Positions 56,396-64,000 of a stretch of 64,000 bases of DNA are shown here, in pieces; within the stretch, counting starts at the first letter, position 1, and every line of letters starts with the position of its first letter. Position numbers and translations under genes: made by a program. The stretch is from assembly GCA_018136815.1 (NCBI GenBank), contig CM030937.1, forward strand, positions 2,180,887 through 2,244,886. Reading direction: 5' to 3'. The notes beneath the pieces are model-generated. The model was given only the letters and a program-made list of their open reading frames with translations, ran no database searches and was not told the DNA's origin. The stretch comes from Isochrysis galbana. Lineage: Eukaryota > Haptophyta > Isochrysidales > Isochrysidaceae.

Positions 56396-56876
56396 GACGT
56401 TCCCTTGTTGTTATGCACGAAAAAAAGTTATGCACGCTTGGGGAAGCGTGTCCGAGTTAGGGGCCAAGTTGAGGCGCAAACTAGGAAGGAGGGAGGCGAG
56501 GGCGCCCCCGTCAATGACACAATCTCAAAAAAAAATTTACTTTGCATATTGTAAGATGTGGGTCTACGCCCGTGATAGCTTATTCGACGATGGCCCCTAC
56601 GACGTCGTCCCCTTGTTGATGAGTCTCTTGGGTGGCATCACCTTCTGGTTTCTCGTAAGTGCTTTATTCGCAGCAGTCATCGCGTCGGGGGATGGCCTCA
56701 CGAAGGTCGGGATCGCGGTCGGGGTGGTCTTCGCGCTGTTTATTATTCTCCTCTTGGTACTGTGGAAGACAAGGTATTTTCGCTTTTACAAGACGGAGAA
56801 AATGAAACTGACCTTCGATGCGGAGGCGATATTGAAACGGGAGGCACAAACGAAACACAAGACGTCTTCCGCTTGA
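56376..56876 (+). CDS. small two-helix membrane protein, divergent partner
   Basis: 166 residues from ATG 56376; in-frame ATGs at 56394 and near 56514 (MTQSQKKIYFAYCKMWVYAR) are alternative starts. There are two hydrophobic helices (GGITFWFLVSALFAAVIASG and GVVFALFIILLLVLWK) joined by a short turn and followed by a basic tail. The pattern Y-x-V...W-x-L...G-x-x-K-x-GI-x-VGV...LL-x-x-LWK is shared with the minus-strand protein at 55925-56395. No family is recognised. Similar small hairpin proteins occur in viruses and mobile elements, but nothing here proves that. Confidence 0.5.
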   Translation: MYTNTNMTFPCCYARKKVMHAWGSVSELGAKLRRKLGRREARAPPSMTQSQKKIYFAYCKMWVYARDSLFDDGPYDVVPLLMSLLGGITFWFLVSALFAAVIASGDGLTKVGIAVGVVFALFIILLLVLWKTRYFRFYKTEKMKLTFDAEAILKREAQTKHKTSSA

Positions 56877-57346
56877 TGGGCCCCCGTGTTTATGTTTGTT
56901 TGCGCGCGGTCAACCCCCGAGCTAGGGGCGAAGTTAGGGGTCAGTCGAAATTATATACCTAAAAAGCCGGGAGGGGCGTGACAAAAAAAGGGAACCTCGA
57001 GTTGCACCCTCTCACCCCCGTCCCCGTTCGCCACCCCTTGCTTCTCGGAGTGGAGCCGGCGTACTATCTTAGCACTACCCCCAGCTGCTATAAGGCTAGT
57101 CTAAGATACACCTAGGCTCTAGATACCCCGAGAGGAGAGGCAAACACGTGTTCACACGTGAGCAAGGGCGGCGAGTAGCAGACGGAGCCGTTCACCTCCG
57201 CTGGCAAGCAAGGCCTTGGATCGAAGAAAACCTCCCCTGGATCGCCCGGGCGGGAGATTACTTTTGGGCAGATCAGTTTTAAAGTTAGGTAGGCAACATC
57301 AAAATTCCTCCCGGATACGGCGCTGCAACCCCCCTCTCTCCCCGTC
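56877..57346. other. intergenic, no gene seen
   Basis: It contains a near-repeat (56917-56939) of 56452-56474 and the 15-bp GTTGCACCCTCTCAC (57001-57015) shared with 29726-29740. Confidence 0.5.
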
Positions 57347-57606
<260 letters not shown>

Positions 57607-57638
57607 AGTCTCTCTCCCCCACTCCCCCTCCCCCCTTA

Positions 57639-58702
57639 ATGCCGCCGCTCGGCATCGCTCGTGGCCGCCACCCTCGCTCCGCCGGGCGTCAGAGGGGCTA
57701 CAAGGCGGAGCCAGCTGGCTCACCGGACATCGCTCGCGTGCTCTGCCTGCACGGCGCTCGCCAGACGGGCGAGCTGCTCCGCCAGCGTCTCGGGCGGCTA
57801 CGGCAGCGGTGCGCCAGCCGAGGCATTGAGCTCGTCTTTGCCGATGGGCCGATCGAATTGGCAGATGGGACTCGAGAGTGGTACGATGAGCCTGGTGCGC
57901 TGCCACGCGCTCTCCACCGCCTTGTCCAGCTGTGGGCACAAGACGCGCCTTTCGCAGGTCTTCTTGGCTTCTCCCAGGGCGCACTCGTTGCGTCGATGGC
58001 TGCGATGGAGCCCGAGCGCTTGCCGGGTCTCCAATTCATCCTGCTGGCCGGCGCGCCGGCGCAGCCGGGCCCCGAGGCGTGTGGCTTGCGCAGGGAACTT
58101 CGATCGGCGGTCCCCTCACTGCATGTCATGTCCGACCACGACGAACTCGTTCCTTTAGCTAGCTCGCGGTCCGTGGCAGATCGCTTCATTGGCAGCGAGC
58201 TCTTTCAGCACGACAAGGGCCACGCAATGCCATGCCGTGCCTCAGATGTTGACAAATACCTGGGCTTCATGGAGCGAGTATTGAATGGGCACAACGCGGC
58301 CACTTCCCAGGTCGGAAATACAGTGCTCACATTCAGGCAAGAGGCGAGACAGATGCCACTGCCTTCAGTCACTCCAAGCTCTGGAGTGCCCCTTTCACAG
58401 CTAGTGCTTCAGCATGAGCAGTCAGAGCACGCACCACCTCAGGGCACGGCTGAAGAGGAGTGCTGTGCGAAAACGACGCACGACGCTGCGGCTGGCTCAA
58501 TGCCCGTATGTCTGATCGGCCCAGCACTCTTGCCTCTGGACGTGGCTGCACTCAGCCTCGGCCACGATGCCAGCGGAGCGGCCAACGCGTCTCCACTGGA
58601 CTACCTTCATGACCGCGCTGCACAACTCAGCGCATGGTCCGAGGAGCTGCAAGCGGCTGAGGCCATATTCGGCGATGATTTCGCATTTGATGATGATAGC
58701 TT
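57639..58702 (+). CDS. FSH1/OVCA2-type serine hydrolase with RWD-like tail (3' end in gap)
   Basis: 354 residues are visible from ATG 57639. The FSH1/OVCA2 alpha/beta-hydrolase domain spans about 30-225: opening strand VLCLHGARQTGELLRQRL, nucleophile elbow GFSQGA (S112), acid in MSDHDELVP (D168) and base in KGHAMPC (H195). This is a complete catalytic triad in the expected order. Family members are small esterases/thioesterases; the substrate is unknown. After a 100-residue variable region, the last visible part (SEELQAAEAIFGDDFAFDDD, about 332-352) looks like the beginning of an RWD domain. The frame runs into the Ns, so the end is unknown. The start follows a large CT tract. Confidence 0.8.
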
Positions 58703-58802
58703 NNNNNNNNNNNNNNNNNNNNNNNNNNNNNNNNNNNNNNNNNNNNNNNNNNNNNNNNNNNNNNNNNNNNNNNNNNNNNNNNNNNNNNNNNNNNNNNNNN
58801 NN
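58703..58802. other. assembly gap of 100 N
   Basis: Exactly 100 undetermined bases, the usual placeholder for a gap of unknown length. It separates the 3' ends of two convergent genes. Confidence 0.98.
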
Positions 58803-60401
58803 TAAACGGAGGACATTAGTGAGTAGGTCTGAATCGGCCCGTGAGAGCCCCATCAATTTTGTTCGGTAGTCCCGCATCAAATCATACATGCGGGCCGATA
58901 AGCCGTCGGCTTCGGAGGCTGCGACGTCTGCGGCAGCCTTTGCGCCAGAGCCGAACGCACCATGCACCTCGTGCATCTTATCCATCAACTCTATGCGAAG
59001 CTCATCGTTGGCGTGCGCTGCAAGGCGGAGCTGTCGCTGATGGTCTTCAACGGACATGAGCGTTGAGTCGAGCAGGTCCCTCTCTGACGGGTTCAGTCGC
59101 CTGCCACCACCGACAACCGCCGCGCGTGCCGCTTTCAGGTCACGTCGGAGCCGCTCGAGCTCCGAGCTCAGAACGACTTCATCATAAGGTGTCTGCTGCG
59201 CCAGTCGACGCCGCAGTTCAGACACCTTGTGTGAGTGAGCAGCACGCATACGCTCGATTGACCTCGTCTCACGCTTCTTCCAAATCCGGTTGAGCTTGAG
59301 GAGGAGCTCGTGGAAGTGCGACATTGGCACAGCCGGCACGTGATGGTGGCGAAAGTCGCTCATAAGAGCGTAAGCGTCGGCTGGCACCCAGAACTCCACC
59401 TCGCGCCCCGGCCCATACACCTTGCGGTCGCGGCCTGAACATGCCGATTTTGGCAGTCGGACCCTCGCGCCATCAACACCAGTAACGGGATTTGGTGGTA
59501 GGTAGGACAGGCCGCCCGACTCGTCTGAATAGGCAACAAACTGTTCATACTCTGCTGTGGATGCAAGGAGCTTTACCAGGCGCTGATTGTCGAGCTGAAG
59601 CTGGTGCAGTGCTGCCATTGCATGGACGTCAGAACGACGAGCCAGGTGCGCGCTCTTGAGCTGCTCCTTCAAAGACACAAGTTGATCTGTCAGGTCTTGA
59701 TTCGTCTTGTTCTGCGCGTCCACTCGGGCCCGTGCGTCGGCGAGATCATGCCCTGCCTTCTGAGCTCTCTCGGACGCCCGCTGAAGCTCATCGCTCTTTC
59801 GCGATAACAGTCTCTCGTGCTCATGCTTCATATGGTCCAAGCTTCGTGTGAGCTCCATGTTGCGCGACATCTCTTGCCTGAGCTTCTCTAGCGCTGCTTC
59901 TTCACCGCGGGCTGAATGGGATGCCTGGATGCGAGCAGCAGAAAGCTCGGCCACGCGAGACTGAGAGTCACTTAGGGAGCTGCGCAGCTCGTGGATCTGA
60001 CGTGCCAGTGTCTCACCCTCTTCTCGCGAGGCTGCCAGCTGCAGCTCAGAGAAGCGTAGCCGGTCTCGCAGCTCAGCGATGACACCAGTGAGCTGCGCCT
60101 GGGTAGCTGCGTGCTGCTTGGTAAGCTCATCATTACCTGTAGAACCGGCGGCCTCGCGGAGCTCCAGCCTCACCCTCACATCGCGCAGCTCTGCGCGTGT
60201 CCGCTCGAGGAGCGCCTGGAGCTCCACCACTTTCTCCTCGGGGTAGAGGTTGCCGGCAAGGTTGGATGCCTCGTGCGGTGGGCTCGGAGGCTGTCGTGCG
60301 GCGTGCGGCGCGGGACGAATGCTATGTGAGCCTGATCGGTGCACGTTCCGTCCGTGCGCCGACGAGGCCTCGTCGGCCGGGTGCGGCCGCTTGTCCGCCA
60401 T
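58803..60401 (-). CDS. long coiled-coil protein (3' end in gap)
   Basis: 533 residues are visible from ATG 60401 (MADKRPHPADEASSAHGRNV). Residues about 55-275 are continuous coiled coil. A compact non-coil segment follows (about 285-390: AEYEQFVAYSDESGGLSYLP, EFWVPADAYALMSDFRHHHV, SHFHELLLKLNRIWKKRETR), then more coiled coil to the gap. The central segment looks like a conserved domain, and its layout recalls basal-body or ciliary coiled-coil proteins. I do not recognise the family with certainty. Confidence 0.65.
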
Positions 60402-60479
60402 CCGTCGGAGGCGCCGCTCGCGCCCGACGACTATTCAAACGGGCATAGAACTCTCCCTCCACTACCACTACATACTCGC

Positions 60480-60665
60480 TTTCTTTTACCCTCCTATATC
60501 CTATGTCCATTGACTAGGAGATTGAGCACGAGAAAGAGATTCGCGCATCCAGTCACACGGACTTTTGGGGACTGTGAGGCCGCCATATCGCGAAGACTCC
60601 TGCCACCTCGAATGGTGTCCCGAGATATCGCGAATCTTCAAAGCCCTAGACGCGTTTACCGCTTG
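60480..60665 (+). mobile_element. non-LTR retrotransposon fragment (copy 3), zinc-knuckle region only
   Basis: Two adjacent frames give TRRLSTRKRFAHPV, then EDSCHLEWCPEISRIFKALD. These match in order HRRIGTRNRFAASP and EDSCHLAWCPATKNVFDAID of the element at 783-2009. A frameshift separates them. Confidence 0.75.
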
Positions 60666-60677
60666 GGCCAGGCGGAA

Positions 60678-61130
60678 ATATTCCGAATATTTCCCGGGAT
60701 ATTTGGCCGGATATCGGCTCGCGGGATATTTCTGGATATTTCAAGATATTTCAGGATATAGATATCGGATATAAGTAGGATATTTGGGCTGTTCATTGAG
60801 GGAGTGTAAGAACAAAACTCCCTGTACAACAGGTAACCCTTACTTCAGAGAGCGCGTGCCCCGTGCCTCCCCCCCCCCGCGCGCGAGAGATGCCTGCTAG
60901 AGGTAATATGGCTCCGCCTTGCCCAGCCCTGCCCTCCCTAGTGCTCCACTAGCAGCTTGCTTGGCACATGTGCGCAGCTTCGGCCTATCTCACGCGTGCT
61001 CGAGTGCTCGAGCCAAAAAAAAAACCACCAGGTCGGCATATTTTTGGGATATTTGGGTGGCCTCCCAGGATATAAATGGGATATCTTCGCGGAATATTTG
61101 ATATTTGGGCAAGTTTTTCGGAATATTTCC
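60678..61130. repeat. GGATATTT word clusters
   Basis: 60678-60785 and 61038-61130 each carry many copies of GGATATTT, GATATTTC or GAATATTT, giving long AT-rich dyad-like strings. Related clusters lie at 32828-32940, 41399-41505 (other strand) and, as ATATGCAAA, at 61424-61500. Confidence 0.7.
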
Positions 61131-62252
61131 GCCTGGCCCTATTTACTGCTAGTGGTGTATAGTGTATAGAGAGTTGTATCAGACGTTTTATACGCGGTTA
61201 TGTTGCGAAGAGCGCGCGATCTATGGCGTCGCCTCTTCTCTTCTCGGCCGCCCTAGGCACCGCGATATGGTGTCAGGGCGATAATTAATAATGAGGTGGG
61301 GTTGCAGATTCGCCCATCGCACCGCGTCATGCAAGGCGGTTGTGATAGTGACGGAATACCAGATACCCGGGGATAGGAGGGGCCGAGGGCCGAGCCCCCC
61401 TCAACCCCCCACAAAATATGCATCAAATATGCAAAATATGCAGAGATATGCAAAATCACCGAAAAAGGGCCAAAATGTGCAAAACATATCTTGCATATTT
61501 CTATGTGGGCCTACTTGCTACTTGGGGGGGCCGCGGGCCGCGGGCCACCGGACCATATCCATATCTAAGCCTTTCACACCGATCTCCCTATAGTAGCCTA
61601 GTAGTGCATGGGGGGAGCCGCCTAAGGCGGGGGGGAAGGGCCGGGGGAGTGGGAGTGTAGAAAGTATAATACGTGTAGGTAGTGGTTCCATGCGCCGCGA
61701 GTGCGGTAAGAATATCATGAAGTTTTCCTCCACCAAGATTAGTGATTAGTGATCCTCCAGAGCATCACCCAGACACGATCAAGGGACTGAGTGGCGACTG
61801 TGAATCGTGAGGTGCCTCCATGGTTCTGTAGAGTGCTAATGTAGTTCTTGAATAGTACTTCGAAGAACCCATTTCACTGATGATGCGGCGATTCATTGAT
61901 CACTGAGGAAAACGTGTTATTTATGGTACCCATCTGCATAACTTCGATCTACTCGGCATAGACTTCGTTCAGAAAGTATGTCCCACTAGCTCTTGCGATG
62001 TCACTAGTCATTGCGATATTCCCAATTGCATAATTTTCTCATTCAGACCCAACCGGACACCCTTCACACGGATCACCAACAATTCACAACTCTAACCGAA
62101 GCCTGCACCACCACATCACCCGGGAACCCGGGAAACACCGCGAGTAGAACCAGTCACCGCAATCATTCGAAAGCTCTGCCGGAGATTGCAGAGCTATGCG
62201 TGACAAAGCTTGGCCCACAACCCGCGCCCCTCTAGCCCTACGAAACCCTCCC
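61131..62252. other. intergenic, no gene seen
   Basis: Apart from the ATATGCAAA cluster (61424-61500), the region has no recognisable element. It is the 3' flank of the terminal ankyrin gene. Confidence 0.5.
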
Positions 62253-64000
62253 TTATCCTAACCCGGCAATATTTGCAGCTAGAGTTTGTTGTGGCCGAGC
62301 ATCAACGTTGAGGGCAATGAGGCGAAGCAGCTCGGTGTCCCTGCGCGCGCGCGCAGCCTCAAGTACGCCGTCATCACAGGGCGCGCCGAGATCGATCAAC
62401 TGTTCAGCGACCTTGAGATGGCCCTCGCGCACGGCCGCCTGCAAGGCCGATGTCTCGTCAGGCCCTCGTGCGAGCACGCTTGCGCCAGCGCGCACTAGCA
62501 CGCCTACTGTCTCTGTAAGCCCTGCGGCGGCGGCCGCCACCAAGGGTGGCACACCGCCCTCGCGCGCCTCGACATCCGCGGACCCCGCGACGAGGAGGCG
62601 CGCCACCTCCGCCCTCGCCTTGGCGGGCGGCGGGCGCGAATTGTCATCATCCGCGTCGAAAAGGAAGTCGAGTGGCCGCCTCCTATCCGCTGAAAGGAGA
62701 TTTGCGGCGACACCTCCATCGAGCAGGGCGCGCACGGCGCGCGCGTGGCCCTTCAGCGAGGCCACGTGTATAGCGCACAGCCCGTTCCAATTTTGCTGCG
62801 GCTCGCCGCAGCGTCGGCTCGCGCCGTGCCGCAACAATATTGCCACGCTGTCCGCGTGCCCGAGACCTGCCGCTGTGAATAGCGGGGTGGCACCTTGCTG
62901 CGCTAGTCGAGCATTGGGGTCGGCGCCGTGTGCGAGCAACACCTTGAGAACGGCGGCGTGGCCCCCTTGAGCACCAAGATGTAATGCTGTCGCGCCAAAC
63001 GTCAAGTCTCCACCACTCGCATGCACGTCTGCGCCACGCGAACAGAGCAGCCGGACGGTCTGAGTGTGCCCGCGTAAGGCCGCTGCCATCAACGGCGTGA
63101 TGCGCGTTTGCCGAGTCTCCAGATTGATGCGCGCGCCGGCATCGAGCAGCACACGCGCCGAGTCCACGTCGCCCGCCCGCGCGGCAAGCGCGAGCGGTGT
63201 AATGCCTCGCCCATCGTATCGGTCGATTGCGCCGCCAGCGCCCACCAGCAGCGCGACGAGCTCGCTCGCCTTGCCGCCCTCGCCTTGGAGGGCGGCGTGT
63301 AGCGCGCCGCCGCCGCCAACACCGCTCTCTAGGTTGGCAGCGTACCGTAACAGAAGGGCGCATGCGTCCGCATGCCCTCGGAAGGCGGCGTTCGAGAGCG
63401 GGCTGGCGCCGAGTCGGGTAGTCACCTCAACGCTCGCATTCAGCTCGAGCAGGCGCGCCAACACGCGCACCCGTCCCGTGCCCGCCGCCACGAAGAGCGC
63501 CGTCTGCCCTGTTGCTGGCTCGCTCTCATCAAGCCTCAGTTTGTCGCCTGCAGCAACAAGCATCTCGGCGAGGCGGATGGCGATCCGGTCCCGGCCGTGC
63601 TGGAGCGCAAGCAGCAGGGGCGGAATGCCCTCCATCGAGGGCAGCTGCCTCGCGCCCCGCTCGAGCAGGAGGTCGACAGTGGCTCTATGCCCGTTCTCGA
63701 CTGCCACGTGCAATGCAGTAGCGCCGTTAGCACGCTCGCTGTTCCGGTCCGGATAGAAGCCGGCGTGGACTAGCGAATCAGCCGCCCCGGCACGGTCTCT
63801 GTCGGCCCGCATCAGGGCCGATGAGTAGGCCGCTACGGGCATTATGTGATCGATCCGCGCACCGCCGTCGAGCAGGGCCCGCACTGAGCTCGTCAGACCC
63901 CGCTGTGACGCAAGATACAGCGGCGTGGTGTCGCTGTTTAACAAGGGGTCGGGCCGTGCTGAGCACGGCGGTGCAAGCAGTGCACAGATGGCGTGAGACA
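62253..64000 (-). CDS. ankyrin repeat protein (5' part beyond window)
   Basis: The frame is open from the window edge (64000) to the stop at 62253, at least 581 residues without an intron. Almost all of it is ankyrin repeats, about 15 units, for example TPLYLASQRGLTSSVRALLD, ATALHVAVENGHRATVDLLL and TPLFTAAGLGHADSVAILLR. The sequence upstream of the first candidate start still reads as an ankyrin helix pair (HAICALLAPP), so the gene begins outside. One linker (DADDDNSRPPPAKARAE) breaks the array near 62640. The sequence ends NIAGLG without another domain. Protein binding is expected; the partner is unknown. Confidence 0.82.
   Translation of the reverse strand, partial: SHAICALLAPPCSARPDPLLNSDTTPLYLASQRGLTSSVRALLDGGARIDHIMPVAAYSSALMRADRDRAGAADSLVHAGFYPDRNSERANGATALHVAVENGHRATVDLLLERGARQLPSMEGIPPLLLALQHGRDRIAIRLAEMLVAAGDKLRLDESEPATGQTALFVAAGTGRVRVLARLLELNASVEVTTRLGASPLSNAAFRGHADACALLLRYAANLESGVGGGGALHAALQGEGGKASELVALLVGAGGAIDRYDGRGITPLALAARAGDVDSARVLLDAGARINLETRQTRITPLMAAALRGHTQTVRLLCSRGADVHASGGDLTFGATALHLGAQGGHAAVLKVLLAHGADPNARLAQQGATPLFTAAGLGHADSVAILLRHGASRRCGEPQQNWNGLCAIHVASLKGHARAVRALLDGGVAANLLSADRRRPLDFLFDADDDNSRPPPAKARAEVARLLVAGSADVEAREGGVPPLVAAAAAGLTETVGVLVRAGASVLARGPDETSALQAAVREGHLKVAEQLIDLGAPCDDGVLEAARARRDTELLRLIALNVDARPQQTLAANIAGLG

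Overview
This window looks like nuclear DNA of a unicellular eukaryote, most likely a GC-rich alga with a secondary plastid. A haptophyte or a similar lineage is my guess, and the species cannot be fixed from the sequence. The reasons are large eukaryotic multidomain proteins, short spliceosomal introns with GT-AG and one GC-AG boundary, DUF4116 repeat arrays, many ankyrin repeats, and abundant broken retrotransposons and DNA transposons. There is no operon structure, Shine-Dalgarno spacing, rRNA or CRISPR array. A run of 100 Ns (58703-58802) is an assembly gap.

Layout. 0.8-2.0 kb holds a non-LTR retrotransposon fragment. 2.6-10.7 kb (minus) is one uninterrupted 2713-codon gene joining a bacterial-type TauA-like solute-binding domain, EGF and CUB-like modules, a multi-pass membrane region and a complete PH/EF-hand/PLC-X/PLC-Y/C2 phospholipase C. 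12.6-17.9 kb (plus) encodes a 1778-residue acidic protein with two Rad18-type UBZ4 zinc fingers. 18.7-19.6 kb is a second copy of the non-LTR element. 20-21 kb (minus) is a three-exon TspO/MBR-like gene. 22-30 kb is a transposon and repeat zone: LTR-like repeats, a chromodomain fragment, a DUF4116 repeat gene that has recently been tandemly duplicated, and a broken Ty1/copia element. 30-35 kb has a small coiled-coil gene, a G-rich 17-bp minisatellite and an unusually AT-rich ORF. 35.4-37.5 kb is a DUF3754/TMEM143-like gene. 38-43 kb carries piggyBac-like and hAT-like fragments on either side of an RMI1/TDRD3-like OB-fold gene. 43.7-48.1 kb has a coiled-coil gene, a Ty3/gypsy remnant and an ARB2/FAM172-type hydrolase-like gene. 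49-53.1 kb is a six-exon ankyrin gene reconstructed here. 54-57 kb has two ORFs that share a start sequence and two divergent two-helix membrane proteins. 57.6-60.4 kb holds an FSH1/OVCA2 serine hydrolase with an RWD-like tail and a convergent long coiled-coil gene; both run into the gap. 62.3 kb to the window end is an ankyrin gene that continues outside.

The genes do not form a pathway. The clearest link is structural: most intact genes have a long pyrimidine- or purine-biased tract directly upstream of the start codon. Two proteins (UBZ4 protein, RMI1/TDRD3-like protein) would fit genome maintenance. One, the receptor-like phospholipase C, would fit direct coupling of an extracellular small solute to inositol phosphate signalling. 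These roles are inferred from domains.
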